64,000 nt of DNA, taken from assembly GCF_031877795.1 (NCBI RefSeq), contig NC_133932.1, positions 39,880,180 to 39,944,179 of the forward strand, in the 5' to 3' direction. The position numbers were made by a program, and so were the translations under genes. This DNA is from Strix aluco (taxonomy: Eukaryota; Chordata; Aves; Strigiformes; Strigidae). Under the pieces are notes generated by a model that had not been told where the DNA came from, searched no databases, and saw nothing but the letters and a program-made list of their open reading frames with translations. How positions within the stretch are numbered: position 1 is the first letter of the stretch; each line of letters begins with the position of its first letter. Shown here one piece after another: positions 26,131 to 39,500 of the stretch.

Positions 26131-28836
26131 AAACACACCATGGAGGCAGTGAATACGGAGTGATTACTTGCTCTGCCCATATTCGGCAGCTGCCAGATCA
26201 CTCGGCTGCAGTCTTCTGCCACTGGCCCTTCACAGACACGTGAGCTAGTCAGCCCTTTGCTCCAAACAAGTATCAGCAGCCACGCACATCAGTGTGCTCA
26301 GAGAGCATCCCAGACAAATGGACCTCACCCCATCATTTCTAGCAGGACCACAAAGAAAAGGAGATTTTTTTTCTCTTCTTGTAATTCAGCAGTGCTTTAG
26401 CTGGGATTGTTGAGTTGTGCAGAGCACTGTGACTACCATGAAGTCATGATTCACAGGGTCAGTGATGCCGCAGCTTTCAGCTGCTACAGCTGCTTTCCCT
26501 GCATATTTTCAGTGCAGTTTCTGCCCAGTAAGGAGAGAACATATTTTCTAAGGAAGAAACTCTAACTGCCCAAAGCATTTCCATTTAAATATTTGCTGAT
26601 GATTGTCCCAGAATAGGAGATCATTTTGATTGTTCTGTTAAGGTTCAATGGCTTACAACTCTTATTAAGCAAAACCACTAATCTGAAATCATGTGTAAAG
26701 CAGAGTGTCTGATGGCACTTGTGGTCATTAAATGATATCTTGTGTAGTAATGAAGTTGATGGTTCTTTTTTGGTGGTTTGGGTTTTTTACATGCTGAAGG
26801 TTTTTTTCCACTCAGTAACATTTTATCTGTGCTGATTCAGTCTCCTGAAATCAGATGAACATTTCCATAGTAGGAAAGGATGAAGCATTGTCATGTAAAC
26901 AAGGCAGATATTTTTGAAGAGGTTGAGACACAGTCCTGTTCAAGACCACATAGTGTGACTGTGGCAGAAACAGACACTTAATCTGTCTGCATGTCATTTC
27001 CCACATCACTAAATTAGGATTTTTGAGTGCAGTACTGAGACTTTCAAAATAAAATAGTGACATACGTGCAAATGGATCAGGAATCCTGAATGACAGTGAG
27101 GTTGGGCTGACTTGCAAGTTGGATGAGGACAAGAACAGCAACAATCAAACACTGTCTCATGCCTCAGCCAGAGCCAAATGCAGTTCTGAATCCTGAATTC
27201 AGGGCTTGAGCTCTTCTTCTTGCCACTGAATCTTTATGAAAAATTTGGGGTCTGAACTCATGATTTTGATCCAAAGCTAAACTTTGTGCTTCTCCGACTG
27301 TGTGGATACATATAAATTCAAAACTGGGCAGAAGCAAATGGATGAGGGTCATATGTTGCAGAGGGAATGATACTGAACAGGTGACTAGGATGATCATCAG
27401 CTTTATAACAACATTTATTCCTAACACTTTTGCTTTATTACATACTTAACAAAAATGTTGCTTTAAGTATTTTGAAGTGGGTGTTCCAGCTGATGCTGGA
27501 GGACTTGTGTTTGCGAAGTTTGTTCCTCTGCAAGGACTGCGTGTTGTGTGTCACTTTTCATTGATAGTTCACAGAAAAGGTCAGAGAGAGAAAAAAAGAG
27601 AGGGGGGGAAAAAAAGGCTTAGCTAGTGAGTCTTCGCTGCCCGCTGCAGTGTGATCTGGTCATACCCAAGCAGCTCATGCCAGAAGACATCTAACACCCT
27701 GGAGGCACAGAGCACAGCACAAGCTAACATCTTGTGGAAAGCAGGGCACGCCAACCTGTGCAAGTCTCCATGCTGTGAGTGGGCATGTTATCTAGTGTAA
27801 AAATAGGTTGTATACATCTGTACTGCACTGAAACATGCAGCATATACAGCCATAGGGATGAAAACCATATTTTCTACAGGACACTGTGTATCTCAATTAC
27901 ATAAATTCACTTTGACATCTGTAAAAAATGAGCAAAATTATCTGACAATTAGGTCCTGTATCTAGCTGAATTTTGGGGAGGGCTCCCTTTGGAGGTGCCC
28001 AAGAAGAGCAAGGTGGTTTCATGGCTGGGGTGGTGTCCCGCATCCTGGGTAGCAGAGGATATTGCCTTGAGCCTGTTGCAGAGGAGCAGTGGATTTCCTT
28101 GACCGGGACGAAAGGTTTCACTAATCTCTCTCCCAGCACAAGGCAGCATTCAATCCATCTTTCTCATCCTGTTCCTCCAAAACCTCTTTCCATCTCACAG
28201 GCTCTCCTGACATATGTCTGATAAAACCGCATGACCTGTGACCACTACATGGCTTTGCTACCCTGCTCTCTCTGCTGAGTTAAGGGTGTCCTGAAGCAAG
28301 GCTGGGACCATCACCTGTGTCAGGATGGGACATCCCACCAGAGATCCAACCCCACCATGTGGGTAGCCACGCAAGTGAGGCAGATACTGCTCTGTGGTAA
28401 TGACAAGTCACTAGGGGTTCTCCCTTAGGGGCTCGCAGGCTTATAAACTGCTGCTGGTCTTAGAAGGGAAACATCAAAAACAGCACCTTTCCTTTTTCAG
28501 GGAAAAAAAGTCTGGTGGGAAAAAAAAGGGTGATATTCATTGTTTACATTCAACAAGCATGCTACCTCTGGGGTTGTCTACTGCAGGAAATCTTATATTT
28601 CCATTCGGAAAGAAGTGCCTACAAGGAGAGTGATATAAATAGGGTATGTGGATAACTATTTAAGTATATGAAAATCAGTGATGAGAGGGCATCTTCAGTA
28701 TTGAAGTATGACTGATCAAACAGTGCTGGAGGAGAGAGGCCCCCGACATCCATCCCCTCCCTGTCCTCATTTCTCTTACTCTAAATGTGCCTCACTCGTT
28801 CAGTACTCTACTCATTTCAGCATGAGTCTGTGGAGA
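26131..28836. other. non-coding stretch, no gene seen
   Basis: The first few hundred bases may include the 3' untranslated end of the old LINE, but I cannot see a diagnostic tail. The remainder shows no coding exon, LTR or tandem array. A purine-rich low-complexity tract lies at about 27,580-27,618. Confidence 0.5.
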
Positions 28837-28996
28837 TGTGCTGGGTTTGTGTGGAGGGGGTTTTGGTAGTGGGGAAGGGGGCTACAGCAGTGGTCCCCTG
28901 TGAGAAGCTTCTCAGAGCTCCCCCAGCTCCAAGTCAGACCCACCTCTGGCCAAGGCTGAGCCAATTAGTGACAGTGGCTGCATCTCTGCGATAATG

Positions 28997-29004
28997 TATT
29001 TAAG
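28997..29004 (+). promoter_or_regulatory. TATA-like box of the LTR
   Basis: TATTTAAG lies about 160 bp into the LTR and is followed by GAAGGGGAACC. The position fits the U3 core promoter, with transcription expected about 25-30 bp downstream. Activity is not known. Confidence 0.6.
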
Positions 29005-29667
29005 AAGGGGAACCTGGGAGGGGTCTTGGGACTTGTGAGGACAATTTACAAGAAGAACACCTATGTGAACACCAAGGTCAGTGAAAGGAAGGAGGAGGAA
29101 GGGGGTGAGATGTGCTGGAGCAGAGATCCCCCCTGTATCCTGTGGTGAGTCTGCAGGGCTGCCCCCCTGCCACCCATGGAGATCACCAGTGGAGCAGAGG
29201 CCAACCTTCAGCCTGTGGAGGACCCCACACTGAAGCAGGCAGCTGCGCCCAGAGAAGGCCAGGACTCTGAGGGGAGAAGAAGCCCCCGCTGTTGTAGTTC
29301 GATGCTGTGAGGACTGCAGCACATGGGGGTGACCCATGCTGGAGCAGCATGAGAACGGCTGCAGCCCATGGGAAGCAATCATGCCAGAGAAAGTTCATGG
29401 AGGACTGTCTCCCGTGAGAGGGGAACCACATGGAGCAGGTGAAGAATGTAGAGAAGTGCTTTCCCCACCTCGGGAGGAAAAAGAGGTGGATTGACTGAAA
29501 ACACCCCATTCCTTGTCCCCATGCTGCTGGAGGAAGGAGGTAGAGATATTGGGAACAAAACTGAGCCTGGGAAGAAGGGAGGGGTGGGGAAAGGTGTTTT
29601 TAAGATATGGTAATGCTTCTCACTGTCTTACTCTGTCTGTTAACTGTTGGTTTTGTTAGTGTTTTGA

Positions 29668-29673
29668 ATTAAA
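29668..29673 (+). terminator. LTR polyadenylation signal ATTAAA
   Basis: ATTAAA followed by a T-rich segment (TTCTTTTTCTT at about 29,680-29,690) lies in the last fifth of the LTR, where the R/U5 boundary is expected. Confidence 0.6.
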
Positions 29674-29863
29674 GTTATGTTCTTTTTCTTACCCTAATGA
29701 GTCTGTCTTTTGCCCATGATCATAATGGGTGAGATACGCCTCTCTCTCCTTATCTCAATTCCTGAGCCTTTTGCTTCATTTTCTCCTTCCCAGTGTTGGA
29801 AGGGGAAGGGGTGAGTGAATGGCTGCGTGGTGCTCAGTTGTCCTCTGGGCTCAAACCACAACA

Positions 29864-31684
29864 GGGGAGTGAGACATTCTTCAGCTCAATGAAAGGCAGA
29901 CTTGAGCCATTCAGATAGCATTTAGAAGTCATTCCTGTGACATGTCCAGGTCTAAACTTAAATTTTCAGACATTGACTGGTGCTCATGCTTTCTAATGAG
30001 GCTAATATTGGGCACATGACATGCCAGCATGATGAGAGTATTAAGAGCAGTCAGAAACAGGTGGGTTCCCAAGCTACGCAGGTTATCATTTTAACCAAGT
30101 TTGGTTCGAATTCTTAAATTTCAATGCTGCCTCTTAAGAGATCTGTGACTCCAGATGTATCCAGGGTAAAAACTGTGTGATGCCCAGAAACAAAAATAAG
30201 TCTGACAGGAAGACTTTCTTCCAGTAACTCTGTGAGTGCTTGCAGCCACAGTGATTTTTTTTTTTCCACCGGAGTAGTTATAGAACTGATGTAGTTGTAC
30301 TAATATGATAAGAAATCAACAAAGCTTGTATGAAATGAGAACTAGAGGAACTTAAATCTGATATGCAAAACCACAGAGAACTCTCAAAGAAAAGTAGTTG
30401 TAAAGTGAAGAGAGAAACAATTCAGTTTCAGATGAGGTTTAGAGCCATTATTCAGAGCTTTATCTAGCCCAGATCTTTTTTTTAGCAAATACCAGCACTA
30501 CTATAAGAGTATAGAAAATCTTTTTAGTATGCTCAAGGGCAACAAGAATCTTTACAGCTTTGCAAAACTCACAGGTAGTAAACCCTTTTTTTTCCCTACA
30601 TTTCATTACAAGAGGACTACAGACCAAAGGTGGAATTGTTTCTGCTCCTACCATCCTAAAGCAACATTTTTGTCCCTCTGTTCCACCTTCAGAGGCTGAC
30701 CAGAAAATGAATCTTGAGCAAGCAGGACTGTTTCCAGTCTCATTGACCCTCAGAAGATGCACTTGTAGGCCTGGCAAGGATCTGACCTGAATCTCAAAAA
30801 AATTTCAGTATGTGAAGCAGGAATTAAGGTTGCTTGAAAAAAAACCAACTAGGATGGTGCAGTCTATGTACGTGCCATGTTACTGCTTTCCAAAGTGAGC
30901 ACAGAAAGATAATATATACTCTGCAACAGGTCATACAGTACAGAAGTGAGAAATGATGCTATGCATGAAGCTGTCACCCTAGGGATGCAGGAAAGTGTCA
31001 GAATAACTTTTGGGGCTTCACTAGAGAAGACCCAAGGGATAATTATCACCAGGTTTAGACCTGGATGCAGCTAATGGTCTCTCTAAGCATTGTCTAGATT
31101 AATACTACTGAGAACTGTTGCTAACCTGTCAGATTGAAGTACATGGTGGTTATTATAGTAGGATCCAGATATTCTGGGAAGTGAAAACCAACCTATTCTT
31201 TCCCACACAGCCACTGAACAAATTAAATGTGTGGATACATTGAATTTTGATTTGGTAAAAACCCAAGAATATTATAATGCACTGGTTTTAGAAACTAACT
31301 TTGGATCAAGTGATTTCTTCAAATTATATGAAAGGAATAACAGACATATAAACAGTGCTTTGGATTTTAAAGGGACAATCTTTGTGAAGTTGGCTGTTGT
31401 GGTATGCTTAAAAGCCTCTTTGCAGAGTGGGCTTTGGAAGTTTTTGCATCTTTGATTTAACAATGTGGACTTTGGATCTGAGTAAATGGGGAAAGATACT
31501 TAGGAAAAGGCTAAGGTCATCAGAGTAGAACAAGAGCCACAAGATACACATTAAGAGTAAACAGACAGCCTTACAGCAAGACTGATGGCTTGAGATTAAC
31601 AAAGTGCAGGAAGAAAGTAAAAATTGCCAAGAATCAAGCTGAGATAGATGTTGCAAAGTATATTAATAGAAATAGTAAAAAACA
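29864..31684. other. non-coding stretch between two LTRs
   Basis: About 1.8 kb of unique AT-rich sequence separates two LTRs in the same orientation. I found no retroviral gag/pol/env-like reading frame in it, and the two LTRs are different families, so this is not a proviral interior. No host exon is evident. Confidence 0.65.
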
Positions 31685-31763
31685 TGTCCTGGTTTAGCCA
31701 GGATAGGGTTAAGTTTCCCCAGCAGTGGGGGGAAGCCCTAGCCCGGTTATTCATATGCCATGC

Positions 31764-31771
31764 TGATGTCA
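31764..31771 (+). promoter_or_regulatory. CRE/ATF-like site in LTR
   Basis: TGATGTCA matches the palindromic CRE TGACGTCA at seven of eight positions. The same element, at the same relative place, recurs in the LTRs at 42,574-43,182 and 49,319-49,900, which suggests it is a conserved U3 regulatory site. Confidence 0.5.
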
Positions 31772-31918
31772 CGTCCGGGCGCCAGAGCGCGGGAAGAATC
31801 GGTGATCGCGTGGGTTGGTGCAGCCGGTTCTCTCACTGCTGTATTGGTAGAGATCTTGCTCTGTTCATTGTTATTACTGTCATTGTTGTTGTTTGTTGTG
31901 TTGCTGTTGCACTGTTGC

Positions 31919-31924
31919 ATTAAA
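31919..31924 (+). terminator. LTR polyadenylation signal ATTAAA
   Basis: ATTAAA is followed by a CTCTCTTTATCTCAG segment about 100 bp before the LTR end, the usual layout of these avian LTRs. Confidence 0.6.
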
Positions 31925-34900
31925 CCTCTCTTTATCTCAGCCCCGGGGCTTTGTATTTCACTCCCTTTGTGGGGGAGGGGCAGCGGCCGCGTGGTCTCAG
32001 ACCCCGGCAGGGGCTAAACCACCACTAAAACAATATAAAAAACTTCAGACATCAGGAAAATGAAGAATGGGGCTGTCACATGGTGAGGGCAGGATGGAAA
32101 TAAATACAGCCAGTTTGTCAACAAAATGAAATGAATACTTTGCTTTTGTTCTCAGCAGAATCAGTGAGGAATACAAATAAGGAAAAAGCAGGGTGACTAG
32201 TGGGAATGGGAACAGAAGACTATCATTTCCCAGATGAAAGCAAATTAGAAGTTGCTCAGCATGCTTATATCCAAGAAATATTGGGAACGGTGATGTCTGA
32301 GGTGGGTGAAGAACTGGCACACAAACTTGGAACATCCTGCCTTAGGGCAAAAACAAAACAAAAAGAAAGGATCTATTGATACGGCCTTACAGTGCACAAG
32401 ACTTTAGGTGGTTTGTTTTGTTTGGTTTTAATGATAAGTATGATGAGAGACATAACAGCACTATAGCAAACTCAACACTCCTTCATCACAGTTACATGAC
32501 AACACGCTACCCTGACAGTAGCCTGGTGAAGACAGCTGTTTTCCCCAGCTGAGGAAAATACAGCAGAGCTACCTGGAGTGCTGCAGGATATGATGCTGCA
32601 TTAGTCAGAAAACTGCAGCTTTGGAGCTGAACTAGAATTGCCAGGGCAGCCAGTGACCAGCTGGGAAGAGGCAATGGTCTGGGTTGAAGGGGGAACTGTG
32701 ATGCTTTTCTAATTCTTGGTAATTCCTAGGTGTCCATGCTAAGAATTACAAATTATCCAGGACAGATGTCTCTGTGACACTGGTACACTCAGAAAAGAGA
32801 GGTGCTGTACCTTGCAAGTGGGTAAAAGCAAGGTGGGATTGTGGAAGGTAAGTCCTGAGGTCACGGGTGGCTCCCACGTTTGTGCACCTAAGTCCCATTA
32901 GTATCTCCTGCACATGGTTTTGCTCTTGGACCCTAGCTGAGGGTTGGCAGAATTTCCATTCAAGGACATTTCATCTGTTTTTCTTTCTTCCCTTCTCCCA
33001 TAGAAGTGATTTTAGAAGGCTAGAAGGATTTCTTCTGAGAGCCATGGGTTTTGAGGACACTATGCTCCAGGAATCCTTTATGCAAGAATCTTAAAACTTT
33101 GCAGAAATGTTTTACCATTTTTTCACATTTGACTTCTTTTCATCAGTTTTGAGACAGCTCTGAAGAATAAACAGCTGTCAGAACAGGACACACACCACAG
33201 AAGCCATCATCAATCCATAAGAGTGCTTAGAGTGTGGAGTTTTATTGTTTGCATTCACATGTTGGCAAATGTGATAAGACAACTTTTTCCTTTTCCAGAA
33301 AGGAAGAAAGCAGTACTAGCATCTTGCCCACCTGACTACATAGGACAGCAGATTGGCCAGTCCTGCTGGGTCTGAAAGTTCCTGCCTGGTGTCTCTGTTG
33401 CTTGGCATTATCCAGCTCAGCAAGACCTCAAGCCTCCAGCTTGAGGCTTGCAGAAATGGCTCTGGTTTTCCATAATAGGCAGCAATACCATAAAAGATTT
33501 GCCTTGGCTCTGTTGGGGTTTTTTAAAATCTGAAGGATAAGACTAGTCCCCCTACCTCATGCCAAAGATGCTAATTTTCTAGGCTTTAATTAATTTCTGA
33601 TGCATTTTAATGAAGACAAAATTATCTTTAATGGAGAAAACACTCTGAGATTATATAATGGTTCCCTCTTAATTTTTCTTACCTGAAAACACACTTATCC
33701 TCTCTACAGAGAATATAATTATATAAAGAATAATGATTTTTCTGTGGTAAGAGAATACTGAGGTGCCAGTTCAACTGATCACAGGTGAAACCCAGCTGGT
33801 CTAAGGGAAAGTTTCCTGTGATGCTGATGAGAGCTGAGGCAGCCAAGTAATCATTTTTTTCAGAGAAGTGTGAGAGGCTTGCGGAGATTCTTTGTGAGCA
33901 ATAATCTAATAGTCTTAATGTCCGAACTGTGAAATGGCCAAATTGTATAAATCAGTGGTTTCAGACCAGGCCTCTGGTTGGTGTTAAAATGTGTCAAGAT
34001 GGTACAAAAAATAATTGAAAGGATTTGGTTTATTTTAAGTAAAATAAAACATGCATAAGCCAATGCATTCTAGTAAGTGGAAAAAAGAAGTGGGGAAAGG
34101 GAAATAGGTACTTTTTATATTTGCTGGAAATGAAAATCCTTGAAATGATCTTGTCCAGGTACTTGGTTGGCTTTTTTTTCTTCCCAAAAGGTGAAGAAGC
34201 CTTTTAATTAAAAAATATTGAGCAACACTGGTATGAATGTCCAGTGAGAGAAAACTGATTTGGGTTGCAAAGTTATGTGGGAGAAAGAACCTGTTGCTCT
34301 TTGTAGCACATGCAGAGGAATGAGGCAGAGCATGGTCATGTTCTGGCTCTTCTAAGTCACTGACCCTCTGCTGTATAGATTTTCTGCAGATCAGCTGTGA
34401 TTTGTACAATAGCAAAGCTATCAACAACTTAGCTACAGAAAACACTCTGTCCAGGCCTCTCGCATTTAGCATCCAAATGTTACCTGGCAGTTAAAAAATT
34501 AAACAAAAACCAACCCCTCACACATAAAAGACATGTCTCTCGTTGTACCAGAAAGCCGACATCATTTCTCTGATATTTTGAATAAGCAACTTCCTCTTGT
34601 GTGGGTTTGCTAACACATGGTGTAAAACAGTTGTTAGAAATAATATATCCACCCTATTATTCCAGAAATGTGAGTCCTGAAAAGATGATTTTGTCTTTTG
34701 TGGCTTAGAGGAGTTCTCACCTTCTGAAAATTACTGCAGAAGTGCAAAGTTATTTTTTTCCTTCCATATAACATGAATAATATGGGAGGGAAAAAGATCT
34801 ATGTTTAGCCAGAAGTACAATAGCTACCACAGATGACTGTGTGGTCCAGAGTGGTATCATGGATTATGAGAACTCAGTAACACTATTGTATAGCTGAACT

Positions 34901-36498
34901 ATTCCATAATTTACACAGGTTCAGATAAAAGTAGGTAGAACTCTCTTCAGCTTGTGTAGGCATTAGCTTTAATGCCTTGGCCAAGGTGAGCCCTGGCTAT
35001 ACCCTTATTTAATAATACATATCAACATTTTCTTCTAAAGTGATGTACATAAATATTTAAGAGGAAATGTGAAAGTTGCCATTCTTTCTGGAAGGCCTAT
35101 CGTTGTTGTGATAGAAATACTCCACTTTTACTGAGCAGAGACAGCAATCTTCAAAGCCAGAACTTGTCTCTACAAAGCACCTGGCAAGTAAAGCCATAAT
35201 ACAATTCTTCTTGCTGACTACTGTGAACTGTAAGTTTGCACTTACACAGCCTTTTCCTTAACCAGTCTGCTCACATTTCTGCAAGCTCATGCTGGTTGCA
35301 AATCAAGTAGCACATGTATTATTTGTCTCTTCTTATCTGTAAGTAAAGGGGCACTCTGATGGGTTTGATTGTACACAGTCACAAAGCAAGTCTGTGGAAA
35401 AGGTGGGATCAAATTGAGAGGCTTTTTCCCTGCTCCCACTATTTTCATTTACAAGAAGCTGCAGCACAGATATAAAGCTTAAAATCCCCCAACAGGCGTA
35501 CAAATAAGGATTCACATAGGCAATTTTCTGCCTAGACTTTGGCTTGGCTTCTCGCTATTGTACTCCACTGGACAGCAAGAAAAATCCTTATCTTAGGTTT
35601 ACAGATGAGAGGGCAGGAAACTGTGCAGGGTCTCAAGATGGTCATGGAGGTCTTCAAGAGGACAGGGAGGAATGGAGAGACAACATAGTTCTTTCAAAAA
35701 GAGAAGGGAGGTGGTTAATTCTGGATCACCCTAAGGTGCAAGGAAAGAGGGGAAGAGCAGTGGAGAGCTCAGGGAGCTGTGGGTCACTGGTTAGCAGCTG
35801 GGCACAGCACAGTGGGTCCTAGGTGGGGAGATCAGTTCTGACCCCGGCTAAATGCCTTTGTCCCATTCCAGCTAAGCTATGTCTCTGCTTTAACTGCTTC
35901 ATGGTAAAAGCCCTTTCAAGCCTCACATTAAAAGATGGCAAGAGGCCCAGCAAGACAGTAATTGTTCTCTAGTGACCCTGAATCTCAACTTCCTGCAGAA
36001 CAGGGAAGAGCCACTGAATCTAATGGCTAAGTGGAGAAAAATCACCGATAACCCAAGAAATGGGGTTTGTGTCTTGTATATAACTACAGGGGGACATTGG
36101 AGATTACATTAAGCATTCGGAAGACTCAGGTCAAAACAGAGTAGGCACTAAACGTAAGAAGAGACTTTGCAGGAAGTGCTTGTTTTGAAAGGCAATTAAA
36201 AGAAGGTTTCAGAGGGATTTGACAGGTCACAGCCTGATGCTTCAGTCATCTTGATGGAAATCTGGCTTCTTGAAGCTCTGTTTTTTGCTGCTCTCACCAA
36301 AAGAAGGCAGAAATGGGAAACTCTTGGGAGAAAAGGATCATTTACCTCATTGCTGTGACAGTTGCCAAACACAGTGGTCTATAGTTGAGATGTCGGAGAA
36401 GAATCACTTGATGTCGTCTCACCCCTTCCAGTAAAGCAGCGGAAAGAAGAGGAAGAGAAGAACTAGGGGATGAAAGGTATGGACTTGGAAAAATGCCA

Positions 36499-36540
36499 AC
36501 TTTTAAACCCTTTCCACTTTTAAACCCACTTTTAAACACC
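36499..36540. repeat. three copies of an ACTTTTAAAC unit
   Basis: ACTTTTAAACCC occurs at 36,499-36,510 and 36,516-36,527, and a third copy ending ACC occurs at 36,528-36,540. The spacers are 5 and 0 bases. Confidence 0.8.
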
Positions 36541-39500
36541 ACTTCAGATAATCCAGATATAGATAAAGATGAGTGCTAGTATAAAATTCAGCTGGTAAAT
36601 GTAACCATTTAAGAGCATAAAACTACAAACAAGGGGACTAGCAGGTGAATAGATTGGGTCTGAGAGTTATGAACCTTTTTATTTGTTTGTCTTTATGCTT
36701 TCAGGTGTAGAAAACCAGTGCAGATGTCAAAGTGAGGTCTTAGGGAAATGTAGGGGATTTTATACTAAAATAGCCTGATTTCACTCACACTCATTCTTGG
36801 CCACATTTCACCCACTACACTCATACCATGTTACAGTCATGCACAGTGAGGCAGATGCATATGCTCAAGTGGTCTGGCCAAGGACCGCTTGTGTGTAATG
36901 TGGAGAACAAGAGACAGAGGCTAGCAGTTCTTCTTAACTAGTGATGGCAAATTGGGTTTGGACAGGCCTTTTATACCTGTTAGAAGCCAGCAGTTACAGT
37001 ATGACCCTTTTGCTTCAGCTTTTTGTTTATTTCTCCATCAACATTGGCATGTGCTTTGTCTGTGCTTTCACATTTTGGGTATCTTAGAGGTACCACCAAG
37101 AGGAACGGCCCATGAAACATCCTGTAAACTTATTGCCTTCCTCCTGTGGGATCTTCTGTGACCCAGCTGTGGTCTTACCTGAGCACAGGCCTTCTGGTCT
37201 TGGCATAAACAACACCTTTGTTAGTATATTATTGTTGTCAGTTTGTCCTTGGTAGATGCTACTGTTTTAACCTTTGTTTTGTTGCTTTTTCTGGTGCTTT
37301 CATAACACTCATTTCCATTCATACTTCGTCCAGAGCAGACTTATTTCTGTTACAACTGTGTGCATTTGGTTTCCTCACCACTTCCCAGTAGATGTTTTAA
37401 GAAGTTCCTGTGCTTTTTGTGGGATTTTTTGCTGGTTCATTGGTTCATTTTGTTTATATCTGGTTGAGGATAATCACCTCCATTTTAAGCAGTGATTGCA
37501 GCTGCTCCGCAAGTCAAGTTCTCAATCCCGAGTTTGTCTGTGCAGCCTTTTTTGCAGACCGATGTTCACTTATGATCTGAGTGGCAGCAATGAGCCTAAG
37601 GTCAAGCTCAGCCTCTCAGTCAGGCTTATTAGTTTGGGGACAACACAATGCTGATGAAGGCTCTGCAGTATCTTGTGCTTGCTTGCTTGCCTTTGTGCAC
37701 AAAACCTTGGGTGGAAAAACAGGCAGGAATGCAGCCACTTTTCTTCTCCCCTAAGGGATAATACAGGGTTTACATCAGAACAGCTCACATGCTGAATTTT
37801 CATATATCTTTTCAGTCACTGAGATGTGGTGGTGTTGTTTCTTTCCCTTTGCTATAGTTTCATACAGACGGGGCATATGGGCTCAGCCAGCTGCTTCTGC
37901 ATCATGGTTCTTTGCCTCCTGCCTCTCACAGCCAAGGGACTTGTAGGAGGGCAGGGATGCTTGCAGCTCATCCTTTCTTATTTTGGGCAAATAACCAATG
38001 CCAGTATTAGGCTGGCTTTTACGTCCCTGAGCTCTGATGATTGGGCTCCTTCCTACATTCAGGGTATATCATATGAACCTTGGCAGTGGTGCTGGCTTAA
38101 GCAATTACTGCCACATACTCTGTTGCTCCTGGGCAACTTGGGTTTACCCCATTTTGCCTTTTTTTTTTTTTTTTTTTTTCCCTGCAGTCAGATGAGCTTC
38201 CAGGTTCTGTCCCTCACACAAATGCTCAGACTTTTGAGTCAGCCCTGCCCGAGGGGCTGTTACGAGGGGACAGACATTACAAGAGGCAGATGAGTGCAAC
38301 TCTAGTGGGGAGTACTAAGCCAGCTAGTGACAGCGCAACCACGGTCTCAGTCTCGGGGTTTTGATATGTATACAGAAGCTTTAAAGAAGGCAGGCAAAAG
38401 AGAGAAATTAGCTAGATGTCACGCTGGCTGGGGCCTTGGCATTGCACAGTCACGTGACCACAACTGCAAAACCTCTTGTGCTTTCTAGACAGGTCTAAAA
38501 CTCATGAGATCACACTGTCTGTCACTTCCCCCCTCAAAACTGTCCAGTTTCATCCACATTTGAGACATGAGTTGAAGACACAGAGATACTGAAGTTCCCA
38601 TGTGTGCTCCCCTTTGGGAAAGATTGCAGTCTGCACTGGCAGTCACTGGTTTTGTTTGCCCTATGGAGCGGTCAGCAAGCAGATGCATCCTGCCCAGCGA
38701 TCAGCACATCTATGGCTTGGCACTGGCCATAACACAAACTGCCTCTGACTTCGACAGTAAGTGGGCACATGGAAAGAGGTTGGAGGTAGGATGTGCACAT
38801 CTACAGGACATAGCAATTAGTAGATGTGACAGGGGGGCTGGAGAAATAAGAGGGAAAGGGTGAATCACAGAGGACATAAGGAAGGAAGAAGGGGGTACTG
38901 TGTGAAGAGCAGAGAGTAGGGTTGTACAATGCAAGACCGTAGAAAACCAAGCTTCCTTCAGCTCTGCTTCTCACAGAGCAATGTTTATTTTCCTTAATGT
39001 CAGCTCAGGGAGCTGCAGCTACACAGCCTGTACCTCATTAAGGATTATGACTCAGAGGCACAGCAAAATTGAGGTATTTGGTCTCTAACGTTGCCGAGTT
39101 TTGTCTATGTGTGCAGAGACACCATTCTAGCTCTTACACAGTAATGCTTGTCTTGCTTGCAGTAGAATAGCAGGTTTGGACCTAGATAAAAGTTACTGCA
39201 TTTTCATCTTTCTTAGGAGACTTGCTATATTAGGAAAAAGAGACTGACTTTCAGGGGCTTGTACAGGACAGTGGCTATAGATCTACCACTAACACCTATC
39301 ACACAAGAAGGGAGCGATGAGATTCTGACTTTTTTTGAGGAGAACAAATGACAAATTTTTTCCTGGTCTTCTTTCCAATGTCTTCTTAGCTATTCAGCTC
39401 ATATTGCCCTTTTCAACTGATGAGTGGGCAAAACATATACTGTGATTTTCTTTTCCTTTGGCTCCTCAGAGGAGATGTGACTACACACAGTCAAAAACCC

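Larger units (their letters stand above)
28837..29863 (+). mobile_element. solo endogenous retrovirus LTR (about 1.03 kb)
   Basis: The element starts TGTGCTGGGTTTG and ends CAAACCACAACA, which are the terminal inverted TG...CA ends seen in many avian ERV LTRs. The flanks are GGAGA (28,832-28,836) and GGGGA (29,864-29,868), a 5-bp target duplication with one mismatch. Inside are a TATA-like TATTTAAG at 28,997-29,004 and an ATTAAA polyadenylation signal at 29,668-29,673 followed by a T-rich stretch, in correct LTR order for plus-strand transcription. No gag, pol or env sequence adjoins it, so it is a solo LTR left by recombination. Open frames of up to 156 codons on the minus strand inside it are chance frames. 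At over 1 kb it is much longer than the other three LTRs here and is a separate subfamily. Confidence 0.85.
31685..32026 (+). mobile_element. short solo LTR (about 342 bp) with 6-bp flanking repeat
   Basis: The element begins TGTCCTGGTTTAGCCAGGAT, a common start for avian LTRs, and ends near GGGGCTAAACCACCACT. The direct repeat AAAACA flanks it (31,679-31,684 and 32,027-32,032), consistent with a 6-bp target duplication. A 5-bp reading would shift the right end by one base. It contains a CRE-like TGATGTCA at 31,764-31,771, a very GC/CpG-rich segment just after it, and an ATTAAA polyadenylation signal at 31,919-31,924. No TATA box is obvious. The GC-rich 3' third (SacII/NotI-like GCGGCCGC) contrasts with the AT-rich flanks. 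No internal viral sequence is present. Confidence 0.85.

Noticed and set aside
28912..29509. 156- and 108-codon minus-strand frames
   Set aside because: They lie inside the solo LTR, antisense to its promoter and polyadenylation signals, and show no viral or host domain.
29864..31684. Possibility that the two plus-strand LTRs bound a provirus
   Set aside because: The LTRs differ in length and sequence, each has its own flanking repeat, and the 1.8 kb between them has no gag/pol/env-like sequence or primer-binding site that I can see.
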